Translations under genes and position numbers: made by a program
Shown: piece after piece, positions 6,327 to 12,088 of the stretch
How the letters are laid out: each line of letters starts with the position of its first letter
Position numbering within the stretch: position 1 is the stretch's first letter
The notes under the pieces: generated by a model
The model's database searches: none
Seen by the model: only the letters and a program-made list of their open reading frames with translations
Told to the model about the DNA's origin: nothing
From: a virus
DNA length: 22,247 nt
Strand: one strand, 5' to 3'
IMG/VR virus record: IMGVR_UViG_3300031857_011419
Span: 1-22,247 of that record

Positions 6327-7357
6327 GACTAGGAATAATAGTAAGGGCAGACAACACTGGTCTTGGCAATCAGACTTACGAGTTGACGCAAATGCTGAAT
6401 CCACACAAAGTTATGATTATTGACTTTACATCTTATAATGGAAACAGTCAACACTTTGAATGGTATGCAGATCGTGACTATGTTATCTGTAATGGTTTTC
6501 CAACTGATGAAGAGATCAATAACTTTTTAGATAGCATAGATGTTTTGTTAAGTTGTGAAACATTTTACAATGACAATACCCCAACTCTTGCAAGAGAGAA
6601 AGGTGTCAAGACATGCCTTCAGTATAACTACGAACTGTTTGGAAACTTAAAGCCAGGCAAAACACCCCTGGCAGATGTGCTTCTCTCTCCAAGTCCTTGG
6701 ATGATAGATAGGGTACAGAAGAAATTTTCTCACCAAGTATCGGTACTACATCTTCCGCCACCAACAAGACCTGAGCTTTTTGAAAACGCATTGCAAACTA
6801 ATCTATCAAAAGATCACAATAGGATCTTACATATTGCTGGCAAGGCTGCTGCGAATGATCGTAACGGAACAAACAGTGTAATTGAAATGATGAAATACTC
6901 TAAGGAAGACTTTGAATTAGTTATAAAAAGCCAGACACCAATCAACACCAAGAACATGGACTCACGCATTACAGTTGAGGTTGACAATGTAAAAGATAGA
7001 CAAGATATGTACACTGGCTTTGATGCGATGATCTTACCTAGAAGATATGCTGGTCTATCTCTGCCTATGAATGAGGCACTGCTTAGCGGTCTACCAGTTT
7101 TTATGACAGACATTTCTCCAAACAATATGATTCTTCCAAAGGAGTGGCTAACTGTTTCTGAAGAACTTGGAGTAATGAGACTTGCAGCACCAGTAATTTA
7201 CTATGATGTAAATCCAAAAAGCTTTGCACAAAACATTGACCATTACGTAGCAATGTCTGATAAGAATGGCGAGAAGCAACGTGCGTTTAATATTGGCTAC
7301 AAATCCTTTTCACCTATAGTATTAAAGTCTAGATACTTAGAGATTTTAGGGCAATAA
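6323..7357 (+). CDS. GT-B (family 4-like) glycosyltransferase
   Basis: Start chosen at ATG 6323, which overlaps the previous stop as ATGA; an in-frame TTG at 6305 adds six residues but lacks support. 344 aa. The N-terminus RLGIIVRADNTGLGNQTYE is a glycine-rich sugar-binding loop, as in GT-B enzymes that handle glycan chains. The C-terminal domain holds RRYAGLSLPMNEALLSGLPV, matching the E-x7-E-type donor site of family 4, followed by MTDISPN. No signal peptide. Last gene of the cassette; a bidirectional terminator follows 2 nt after the stop. Acceptor unknown. Confidence 0.82.
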   Translation: MRLGIIVRADNTGLGNQTYELTQMLNPHKVMIIDFTSYNGNSQHFEWYADRDYVICNGFPTDEEINNFLDSIDVLLSCETFYNDNTPTLAREKGVKTCLQYNYELFGNLKPGKTPLADVLLSPSPWMIDRVQKKFSHQVSVLHLPPPTRPELFENALQTNLSKDHNRILHIAGKAAANDRNGTNSVIEMMKYSKEDFELVIKSQTPINTKNMDSRITVEVDNVKDRQDMYTGFDAMILPRRYAGLSLPMNEALLSGLPVFMTDISPNNMILPKEWLTVSEELGVMRLAAPVIYYDVNPKSFAQNIDHYVAMSDKNGEKQRAFNIGYKSFSPIVLKSRYLEILGQ

Positions 7358-7358
7358 A

Positions 7359-7384
7359 AAGTGGGCTACCGAAATAGCCCACTT
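7359..7384. terminator. Bidirectional intrinsic terminator
   Basis: A perfect 10-bp stem, AAGTGGGCTA (7359-7368) against TAGCCCACTT (7375-7384), with loop CCGAAA. It lies between the convergent ends of the glycosyltransferase cassette (plus) and the small-gene operon (minus). T-rich DNA follows on the plus side, and TTTTATTG on the minus side, so it can stop transcription from both directions. Confidence 0.85.
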
Positions 7385-7394
7385 AATTATTTAA

Positions 7395-7622
7395 TTACTT
7401 TTTTGCTGTTCTAGCTGCAGCATCAACTTCTTCTGGTGTTGGTACACGACCAAAACCTGGATCATTTGGATTAACGTAGCGAATCACTACTGGAAGTAGT
7501 GCAGCCCATAGTGCATTTGCAAGCTGCGTTGGCTCTGTTACTCCTGCAGCATATAGTGCAAGCCCAGCAGCCAAAAGGCTACGTCCATATGATGCAAGCA
7601 TTGCGATCATTTGCTTATTCAT
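7395..7622 (-). CDS. Small membrane protein, possible holin (r1t-like)
   Basis: 75 aa with two hydrophobic stretches, about residues 7-27 (rich in Ala/Leu) and 35-49 (LANALWAALLPVVIR), then YVNPNDPGFGRVPTPEEVDAA. The ending ...NPNDPxFGR is reminiscent of r1t-type phage holins (recalled), which make lesions in the membrane at lysis. The start ATG 7622 shares one base with the stop of the gene before (TAATG) and has AAGGAG seven bases upstream. Last gene of the leftward operon before the terminator. Other small membrane proteins in the window compete for the holin role. Confidence 0.65.
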   Translation of the reverse strand: MNKQMIAMLASYGRSLLAAGLALYAAGVTEPTQLANALWAALLPVVIRYVNPNDPGFGRVPTPEEVDAAARTAKK

Positions 7623-8035
7623 TATTTCTCCTTGTTATTTTGTTCAGGTAGCAGTTTTTGTAGTTCACGGTATGCAGCTAGAATATCTTCTAGACCTTCT
7701 ACATGTGGACTTATTGTTACCCTGCCATATTTGTCGAAGTACTCAAGTCGGGGACCTGCGGCTTCAACAAACTTTTCCAAGCCATTCTGAACGGTTTCGA
7801 TATATTCGAATGCCCAATCTCTTGACTCTGATAGAAATTTTACAAACCCTTCGGTTTGTTCAATATCTTTTTCATCTTTTCTTTCCTCGATGCCCCTTAA
7901 GATCATGTCATTATCAATAATTAATTGAAGAACATTCTCTGCTAGTTTATAGGAAAGAAATTTTTGTCTAACAAATAGTGCTGTCAAGACTACAACAGCT
8001 ATTGATAGAGTTGCGATTGCAATTGTCTCAATCAC
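7622..8035 (-). CDS. Membrane-anchored coiled-coil protein, unknown
   Basis: 137 aa. An N-terminal helix (residues 3-23, IETIAIATLSIAVVVLTALF) would anchor it in the membrane; the rest is charged and helical, with a coiled-coil-like stretch around 45-90 (SESRDWAFEYIETVQ) and an acidic helix near the end. Coupled at both sides: ATGA overlap with the gene upstream and TAATG with the holin-like gene downstream. The pairing of a bitopic protein with a possible holin would suit a spanin-like or antiholin role, but no family is recognised. Confidence 0.6.
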   Translation of the reverse strand: MIETIAIATLSIAVVVLTALFVRQKFLSYKLAENVLQLIIDNDMILRGIEERKDEKDIEQTEGFVKFLSESRDWAFEYIETVQNGLEKFVEAAGPRLEYFDKYGRVTISPHVEGLEDILAAYRELQKLLPEQNNKEK

Positions 8036-8277
8036 TGTGGCACTGCCTTTCTGGTTAGCTGTACAATTGCACCATTATCTTCAAGTGCTTTTTTTACTCG
8101 TACCATATATTCTACAGCAGAACGCTTGTCTGTGTCAAGTAGTTTCATAAATTTAATTTCATCCGCTACCAACTCAATCCACGTAATACCTTCAGTGTTA
8201 TGCTCAACAATGTCTAGCCCAAATCCCTTTGGTGCATTAATTGAATGAACAGCACGTTTCATTGCATCAGTGTACAT
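8032..8277 (-). CDS. Conserved small phage protein, unknown
   Basis: 81 aa from ATG 8277, chosen because AGGAGG lies 6 nt upstream; a longer frame from 8325 would overlap the neighbour by 59 nt. The protein is MYTDAMKRAVHSI... with central ITWIELVADEIKFMKL and a C-terminal helix RSAVEYMVRVKKALEDNG then IVQLTRKAVPQ. No Cys, no membrane segment. It looks like an alpha/beta protein. Starts inside the end of the three-helix membrane gene and its stop overlaps the next gene's ATG. Function not recognised. Confidence 0.65.
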   Translation of the reverse strand: MYTDAMKRAVHSINAPKGFGLDIVEHNTEGITWIELVADEIKFMKLLDTDKRSAVEYMVRVKKALEDNGAIVQLTRKAVPQ

Positions 8278-8491
8278 CTGAGTCCTCCTTCCAATGCAGA
8301 TATGACCTAATATATACTGCTGCATATGCTACAGCAGAAACAATAAAGCCATACTGCTCAGTAACTAGTGCGTAAGTAATCCAAATTATTTCATTAAACA
8401 ATAGGATTAGCCAACCCCAAATAGTTTTTCTGCCAACAAAATAAATTCCTGATACGCCAATTGCTGCTAGTATCCATGACCATAGTTCCAT
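8267..8491 (-). CDS. Three-helix membrane protein, PnuC-like fragment
   Basis: 74 aa, three hydrophobic segments (about 3-20, 24-42, 48-62) separated by short polar turns: MELWSWILAAIGVSG, then TIWGWLILLFNEIIWITYA, then YGFIVSAVAYAAVYIRSYLHW. The WGW..L...IW..YA and GF..SA..Y pattern resembles one part of PnuC-type vitamin transporters, but it is far shorter, so it may be a miniature relative or a holin-type protein. The start is 2 nt after the WhiB-like stop. No clear SD, so coupling is likely. Confidence 0.6.
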   Translation of the reverse strand: MELWSWILAAIGVSGIYFVGRKTIWGWLILLFNEIIWITYALVTEQYGFIVSAVAYAAVYIRSYLHWKEDSDVH

Positions 8492-8493
8492 AA

Positions 8494-8781
8494 TTATTTA
8501 TCCGTTACTAAAGATTGCCAGGTCTCAGCCCAATCAGCCTTTGACCTGTGTCTGTTAAATTCCCTTGAGATCTTGCCATTTTCAAGATATACACCGCCCC
8601 AGACTCCCCAAGCTTTTTGAGAAACTCCAGTGGCAAAACACAGCCTGGCAACAGGACAACCTGCACAAAGATTATCTATACCAACTCTGAGGTCAAGGTC
8701 TTCTTCATACTTGTCGAAGAATAGGTTTGTATCGTAACCTTCGCAACGTGCTTGCTTTTTCCAGTCTTCACTTTGCATCAT
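8494..8781 (-). CDS. WhiB-like Fe-S transcription regulator
   Basis: 95 aa from ATG 8781. A start at 8859 is possible but would overlap the gene before by 92 nt. Four cysteines C13, C39, C42 and C48 (spacing C-x25-C-x2-C-x5-C) and the GVWGG turn at 59-63 are the WhiB signature; they hold a [4Fe-4S] cluster and the protein binds the principal sigma factor. Actinobacteria and their phages carry these. Phage WhiB proteins can redirect host transcription and block superinfection (known for mycobacteriophage TM4 WhiBTM4). C-terminal basic residues (EFNRHRSK) would touch DNA. It shares a short overlap with the gene before. Confidence 0.92.
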   Translation of the reverse strand: MMQSEDWKKQARCEGYDTNLFFDKYEEDLDLRVGIDNLCAGCPVARLCFATGVSQKAWGVWGGVYLENGKISREFNRHRSKADWAETWQSLVTDK

Positions 8782-8989
8782 TCCCCACAAACTTATTGGG
8801 AATTTCCCAACCGTCATAGCCAATGCTGTAATTCTTTTGAACGAACCATTTGCCATCACGGAAGAGTCCGTTTGTCTTTGTCCATCCTGTTTGTGATGGC
8901 GTAACTTCTTTTACGTTCCAGCCATCCCAGAAAAGAGACTTATTGTTTTCTACAATGGTCTCCATTTGTTCTAGAGAGTTAATCTTCAT
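8768..8989 (-). CDS. Small Trp-rich phage protein, unknown
   Basis: 73 aa with five Trp and several Gly/Lys: MKINSLEQMETIVENN then LFWDGWNVKEVTPSQTGWT, DGKWFVQKNY, YDGWEIPNKFV. The N-terminal helix followed by an all-beta part suggests a small barrel. GGAGAAGG lies just upstream of ATG 8989. It overlaps the deaminase gene by 11 nt and the WhiB-like start by 14 nt. No family recognised. Confidence 0.6.
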   Translation of the reverse strand: MKINSLEQMETIVENNKSLFWDGWNVKEVTPSQTGWTKTNGLFRDGKWFVQKNYSIGYDGWEIPNKFVGNDAK

Positions 8990-9359
8990 TACCTTCTCCT
9001 ATTGTGTATATTACTTTTTTGATTTGTGCCGCATCAATTACTGATTGGCATCTAATGCAAGGCTTACTATCTCTATCCGAACCCTGGGCATTTACCCTGG
9101 CTACATATAGAATAGCTCCCTTGACATTCCAGTTTGCATCTCTGATTGCATCCACCTCTGCGTGAACAGAGCAATGTGTTTTGATGTGCTCAGGTGATAC
9201 GTAATATGGATTGTTACGATCCTTATTATAGCCTGTGCCAACTACTCGCCCAGACTTTACTACTACCGCACCATGCATTCTACGAGACTTCGACTTCGAA
9301 GCAAAGTATCTTGCAACAGATAGGTAAGCTTTTTCTTTGTTACTCAGGTCGTACTCCAT
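8979..9359 (-). CDS. Deoxycytidylate/cytidine deaminase-like zinc enzyme
   Basis: 126 aa. Zinc-site motifs are present: HAE at residues 66-68 (His ligand and catalytic Glu) and PCIRC at 100-104 (two Cys ligands). The order and spacing fit the CDA/dCMP deaminase superfamily. In phages such enzymes turn dCMP into dUMP, the substrate of ThyX, which is encoded in this window. An exact substrate (dCMP, cytidine or another base) cannot be fixed from sequence. The ATG overlaps the stop of the SLOG-like gene (TAATG). Confidence 0.85.
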   Translation of the reverse strand: MEYDLSNKEKAYLSVARYFASKSKSRRMHGAVVVKSGRVVGTGYNKDRNNPYYVSPEHIKTHCSVHAEVDAIRDANWNVKGAILYVARVNAQGSDRDSKPCIRCQSVIDAAQIKKVIYTIGEGNED

Positions 9360-9709
9360 TAGTATCTAAAGATCCCAACGTCAATATCCTTATCTTCTGC
9401 TTCACGCACAAGGTCAGATGTTGGCTCCTTGGGCTTGCTAAAGAATGCAAAATAGTCAAGAGTGTGCATGATATCCTTTAGTGCCTTTGGTGGTAATTTG
9501 AATACTCGTGTACGAATACCCTGAGACTTTAGGCTACGCTCTGTAATGTTGATAAACTCCATTGCGAAAGCATTAACCTTGACAGGTCCGACTGTGTAAA
9601 TGAAGAACTCTTCGTCCCCCTCTTTGATCTCTGAAAGAGCAACACGCATTGCACGTAGAAATACGTTATAGTCTTCAAAGGATCTAGTCCCTTGGATTCC
9701 AACCTTCAT
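9359..9709 (-). CDS. SLOG/DUF2493-like nucleotide-binding protein (tentative)
   Basis: 116 aa. It begins MKVGIQGTRSFEDYNVF, where the GxRSFxDY start is like DUF2493/SLOG Rossmann-type proteins that bind nucleotides or their derivatives. A Gly-Pro loop (YTVGPVKVN) follows the next strand, then a helix ITERSLKSQGIRTRVFKL and a Lys/Glu tail ending DVGIFRY. Length is short for the family, and residues after position 80 are not diagnostic. Start at ATG 9709 overlaps the stop of the gene before (TAATG) with AAGGA upstream. Function unknown. Confidence 0.6.
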   Translation of the reverse strand: MKVGIQGTRSFEDYNVFLRAMRVALSEIKEGDEEFFIYTVGPVKVNAFAMEFINITERSLKSQGIRTRVFKLPPKALKDIMHTLDYFAFFSKPKEPTSDLVREAEDKDIDVGIFRY

Positions 9710-10104
9710 TACAATCCTTCTTTTAGTTTCTCGACAATAAAAATCATTTTCTTTAATTGTACCTTATCCATAGCCATTGTGTCAACCTCTCTGGTTGTTT
9801 CTTTTTCAACTTCACCGTCAATGACTTCTGCCACGAAAACTGTGTTATTTTTAATCCAGTAAGCTTCATTGTCAATGATAAGAACTCTAGTGCTTTTTGC
9901 ATCGAAGTCTTTCATTGCTTGGCTAGTTGCTTTGGGAAAGGACGGGTCTGGCATAAATACTTTTTTAAATAATTCATTTGTACGGCTTTGGCTTACAACA
10001 ATCTTAATTGATTTTCTTGGGACAGCAGTTTTTACAAACCACCTATACGTAAAAAATATAGTTGTGGCAGTAACAATTGCTCCAAATAAATATTCCATAG
10101 CCAT
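9709..10104 (-). CDS. Single-pass membrane protein with soluble beta domain, unknown
   Basis: 131 aa. Residues 4-20 (EYLFGAIVTATTIFFTY) form an N-terminal membrane helix; the remainder is soluble: RKSIKIVVSQSRTNELFKKVF, then VLIIDNEAYWIKNNTVFVAEVIDGEV, and a C-terminal helix QLKKMIFIVEKLKEG. I recall related sequences in other actinophages but no function. No SD precedes the ATG at 10104; instead TATAAT stands six bases upstream, suggesting a leaderless start as for the 603-aa gene. Confidence 0.6.
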   Translation of the reverse strand: MAMEYLFGAIVTATTIFFTYRWFVKTAVPRKSIKIVVSQSRTNELFKKVFMPDPSFPKATSQAMKDFDAKSTRVLIIDNEAYWIKNNTVFVAEVIDGEVEKETTREVDTMAMDKVQLKKMIFIVEKLKEGL

Positions 10105-10110
10105 TAATTA

Positions 10111-10116
10111 ATTATA
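10111..10116 (-). promoter_or_regulatory. Possible leaderless -10 element
   Basis: Minus-strand TATAAT ends six bases before ATG 10104, the same geometry as at 3610, and the gene has no SD. No good -35 is visible, and the hexamer overlaps the DNA just after the upstream stop codon, so it may be chance in AT-rich sequence. Confidence 0.35.
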
Positions 10117-10446
10117 CTACGAATGTTCTTCAATTGATTTAATTATAAAAAATAGATTAGCCCTTGTAAAGTCTGGAAGAGCATCTATGCTTTTTTGATC
10201 ATAGGCTTTTGGTGTAAGAGTAATTACTGGATTTTCTTGAGATACATCCATAGAAATAAATCCAATTTCCCACAGATAAAGTACCTGCTGGTACATTTGT
10301 TTAATAATGTTTTTATAAATATCTGGTTCAAGATCTTTTAACTTATCTGTAAACCTATAAAGAAAGTCTCCAGAGCTACTCAAGCTATCTACTTCCATTG
10401 CACCACTTAAAATAAGCTCGTCAATCTTTGTAATTTTTTCATCCAT
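10117..10446 (-). CDS. Conserved phage protein, unknown (winged-helix-like?)
   Basis: 109 aa, mostly helical: MDEKITKIDELILSGAMEVD, then SGDFLYRFTDKLKDLEPDIY, a third helix KQMYQQVLYLWEIGFI, a beta-like DVSQENPVITLTPKAYD, and a last helix. The helix-helix-beta order could be a small winged helix, but no DNA-binding motif is clear. Acidic overall. Its ATG overlaps the stop of the DUF7455-like gene (TAATG), with GGGAG 7 nt upstream. Function not recognised. Confidence 0.6.
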   Translation of the reverse strand: MDEKITKIDELILSGAMEVDSLSSSGDFLYRFTDKLKDLEPDIYKNIIKQMYQQVLYLWEIGFISMDVSQENPVITLTPKAYDQKSIDALPDFTRANLFFIIKSIEEHS

Positions 10447-10667
10447 TAGTCATCTCCCTTAAGACGATTTTCAATAAGTTGATCACGCTCGTCAATGATT
10501 TCAAAAGCAAAGTCTTCAAGTTTATTCTTGTCTGCTTTGTTATAGTGGTGTCCACATAAGAACAACTCTCCTACAACACCCTTGACGTGTACGTAAGCCT
10601 GTGATGGGCATCCATCGCAACGATCATTTGCAGTGAGTGTCCACTGCTTTGTCTCTAGTTCTGTCAA
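10446..10667 (-). CDS. DUF7455-like Cys-rich actinobacterial protein
   Basis: 73 aa. The start is TTG 10667, decided by AGGAG five bases upstream. Contains LTANDRCDGCPSQAYVHV and then GELFLCGHHYN: a CxxC and a CxHH pair that would bind zinc. This arrangement (DRCDxCxxQAYV ... ELxxCxHH) matches the DUF7455 family of small actinobacterial proteins (recalled), of unknown function. The tail is an acidic helix absent from the cellular family's core. It is a marker for an actinobacterial host. Confidence 0.75.
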   Translation of the reverse strand: MTELETKQWTLTANDRCDGCPSQAYVHVKGVVGELFLCGHHYNKADKNKLEDFAFEIIDERDQLIENRLKGDD

Positions 10668-10675
10668 TGTATCTC

Positions 10676-10858
10676 CTACTTGTCGGTGGAATAAAAACCA
10701 GAGCCTTTAAAACTAACTCCTACATTAGAGTATACCCTAGTTAGTGCAGAATTGCAAGTACCACACGAATACCCACCAGTGGGTTCATTTTCACTGATGG
10801 GTCTCGTGATAGTCTTTGTCTGACTGCACTCCGAACAAGTGTAATCATATAAAGCCAT
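10676..10858 (-). CDS. FmdB-type zinc ribbon protein
   Basis: 60 aa. Two CxxC knuckles (C8/C11 and C32/C35) and the C-terminal FKGSGFYSTD are the hallmark of the FmdB/CxxC_CxxC_SSSS putative regulatory family; the aromatic YDYTC start also fits. Cellular members are annotated as putative regulators without a fixed role. AAGGAAAC precedes the ATG at 10858; the next gene follows after 8 nt. Probably a small nucleic-acid- or protein-binding zinc protein. Confidence 0.85.
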   Translation of the reverse strand: MALYDYTCSECSQTKTITRPISENEPTGGYSCGTCNSALTRVYSNVGVSFKGSGFYSTDK

Positions 10859-10866
10859 TTGTTTCC

Positions 10867-11517
10867 TTACTTGTTTGGTGTCTTTTTAACTGTTGGTTTT
10901 TCAGCTACTGGCTTAACTTTACGAACTGTAGTGTTTGCTGCTTCTCTTTCAGCTTTTGCTACCTCTGCTGCACCCTTATTGTCGTGAGTAGGTGCTGCTG
11001 CAACTGGAGCATCATCTGGAGTAACTTCTGGAGCCGAAGCAATAGCCTTTTCCTTAGCAATTAGAGCCTTAAAAAATTTAACTGGTTCGATAAAGTTTTT
11101 ACCGTTTGCACTCCAAACCAAAGATCTCCCTTTCTGGAGTTCCCAGTGAAGGTGCTTGCCAGTTGACATACCAGTTGAACCCATTTTCCCAAGGGGAGTT
11201 CCAGCCTCAACCTTCTGACCCTTCTTAACTTTAATTGAACCATTTGCCATATGTGCATAAATTGTAACATAGGGCTTTCCGTCAATTTTGTGAAACAAGG
11301 TAACGCTGTTGCCAAAACCGCTAGGGTTGTTTCCTACTGCAATTACCTTACCTGCGTATGGTGCTTCAATCCAGCAAGGATCTTTTGCCGACCAGATATC
11401 TGTACCATTGTGATGCTTCTTAACTTTTGTTACTGGGTGAATACGCCAACCCATCGTGGAGGTTACTTTCCACGCCTTTCCTGGTTTCCCATCTATTGGG
11501 AATTGTGCTTTTGTCAT
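10867..11517 (-). CDS. M23 (LytM-type) peptidase endolysin
   Basis: 216 aa. A zinc endopeptidase of cell-wall cross-bridges. Zinc ligands and catalytic His are visible: H36 and D40 (HHNGTD), H89 (YAHM), and H122/H124 (GKHLHWEL). The catalytic domain covers about residues 10-150. The C-terminal 60 residues are low-complexity Ala/Pro/Lys/Glu, ending in a basic KPTVKKTPNK, possibly binding wall polymers. No signal peptide or membrane helix, so export would need a holin. GGAGG is 10 nt upstream of ATG 11517. It lies just downstream of the tRNAs. A virion-borne role cannot be excluded. Confidence 0.9.
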   Translation of the reverse strand: MTKAQFPIDGKPGKAWKVTSTMGWRIHPVTKVKKHHNGTDIWSAKDPCWIEAPYAGKVIAVGNNPSGFGNSVTLFHKIDGKPYVTIYAHMANGSIKVKKGQKVEAGTPLGKMGSTGMSTGKHLHWELQKGRSLVWSANGKNFIEPVKFFKALIAKEKAIASAPEVTPDDAPVAAAPTHDNKGAAEVAKAEREAANTTVRKVKPVAEKPTVKKTPNK

Positions 11518-11560
11518 AGTTATATGACCTCCTTCTATACAAGTATATCAGGATTCTTTG

Positions 11561-11633
11561 AGCCACCTCAGAGATTCGAACTCTGCACCTACGCATTACA
11601 AGTGCGTTGCTCTACCAAATGAGCTAAGGCGGC
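11561..11633 (-). tRNA. tRNA-Thr (anticodon TGT)
   Basis: Folds as a full cloverleaf on the minus strand: acceptor GCCGCCT/AGGTGGC (one G-T pair), D-arm TAGCTC..GAGC, anticodon stem ACGCA/TGCGT with loop CTTGTAA (anticodon TGT, codon ACA), T-arm CAGAG-TTCGAAT-CTCTG, discriminator T. The 3' CCA is not encoded. Confidence 0.95.
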
Positions 11634-11638
11634 AAAGA

Positions 11639-11681
11639 GGTTTATCCAGTGAAATATCGTTGAGTGATGCTAGGATAAACC
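11639..11681 (-). other. Hairpin between the two tRNAs
   Basis: A perfect 9-bp inverted repeat, GGTTTATCC (11639-11647) and GGATAAACC (11673-11681), with a 25-nt loop, fills most of the 50-nt spacer between the tRNAs. It has no T-run on either side, so it is not a classical terminator; it may guide tRNA processing or be a small RNA stem. Confidence 0.55.
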
Positions 11682-11683
11682 AG

Positions 11684-11755
11684 CTCTCCCTCTTGGATTC
11701 GAACCAAGAACCTACGAGTTAACAGCTCGTTGCTCTGCCGTTGAGCTAAGGAAGA
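11684..11755 (-). tRNA. tRNA-Asn (anticodon GTT)
   Basis: Cloverleaf on the minus strand: acceptor TCTTCCT/AGGGAGA (one T-G pair), D-arm TAGCTC..GAGC, anticodon stem ACGAG/CTCGT with loop CTGTTAA (anticodon GTT, codon AAC/AAT), T-arm CTTGG-TTCGAAT-CCAAG, discriminator G. No encoded CCA. Confidence 0.95.
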
Positions 11756-11763
11756 AAATATAT

Positions 11764-11862
11764 TTAGTTATTTATTTTATTTATAATAAACCAAATAGCA
11801 AGAATTATAAAAGCTATTGGATATCCCGAAACCAAAAAACTACCTGGCTGAAAAAGTTCCAT
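11764..11862 (-). CDS. 32-aa single-helix membrane peptide
   Basis: Found by direct translation. ATG 11862 begins one base after the stop of the 57-aa gene, with AGGGAG (overlapping that gene's end) 4-5 nt upstream. The peptide starts MELFQPGSFLVSGYP, has one strongly hydrophobic helix (about residues 16-27) and ends in NKINN, ahead of the tRNA-Asn gene. A short membrane peptide in a lysis/tRNA region could be a holin modulator, but function is unknown. Confidence 0.6.
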   Translation of the reverse strand: MELFQPGSFLVSGYPIAFIILAIWFIINKINN

Positions 11863-11863
11863 G

Positions 11864-12037
11864 TTACTCCCTGCTTTGTTCTATAAACTTTATAACAAAA
11901 CAGCAAGGGTCTCCGCCGTCTTCCCACTCTTGCTGCTCTTCTTCAGTCATATATGGATCGCCATCGTGAGTCATACAGAACTGTTCTGTAATCCACCCAT
12001 TGTCAATTCCAATTTGATACCATTCGCCCATTTCCAT
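11864..12037 (-). CDS. 57-aa acidic Cys-containing protein, unknown
   Basis: Found by direct translation of the minus strand. ATG 12037 has GAGAGGG 8 nt upstream and lies directly downstream of a consensus promoter. The sequence has three Cys and six or more Glu: MEMGEWYQIGIDNGW, then FCMTHDGDPYMTEEEQ and WEDGGDPCCFVIKF. The pattern of a Cys-x-x-His-Asp-Gly followed by E-E and GGDPC recurs, as I recall, in small proteins of other actinophages. Residues C21, H24 and C45/C46 could bind a metal. It is followed by the 32-aa gene with a one-base gap. Function unknown. Confidence 0.7.
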   Translation of the reverse strand: MEMGEWYQIGIDNGWITEQFCMTHDGDPYMTEEEQQEWEDGGDPCCFVIKFIEQSRE

Positions 12038-12045
12038 AAGACAAA

Positions 12046-12088
12046 CCCTCTCGCTAGTATGTATATAGTATACACCTAAACGAGAGGG
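12046..12088 (-). promoter_or_regulatory. Inverted repeat flanking the -10: putative operator
   Basis: CCCTCTCG (12046-12053) and CGAGAGGG (12081-12088) form a perfect 8-bp inverted repeat with a 27-bp AT-rich centre. One arm sits in the spacer of the 12067-12095 promoter, the other just past its start site, so a dimer bound at both would cover the -10. The downstream arm also contains the SD of the 57-aa gene. Confidence 0.6.

Noticed and set aside
3777-7357. Glycosyltransferases as DNA base-modifying enzymes
   Set aside because: No hydroxymethylating or other base-modification enzyme is seen in the window, and none of the four resembles the known phage DNA glucosyltransferases; a virion or surface role is more likely, though not proven.
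7959-7987. TTGACA at 7982-7987 (minus) as a promoter
   Set aside because: It sits inside a coding region and no -10 hexamer occurs at 17 bp (an A/T-only stretch without TAnnnT).
8782-8859. Longer start (8859) for the WhiB-like gene
   Set aside because: It would add 26 residues unrelated to WhiB and overlap the Trp-rich gene by 92 nt; ATG 8781 leaves a normal WhiB length.
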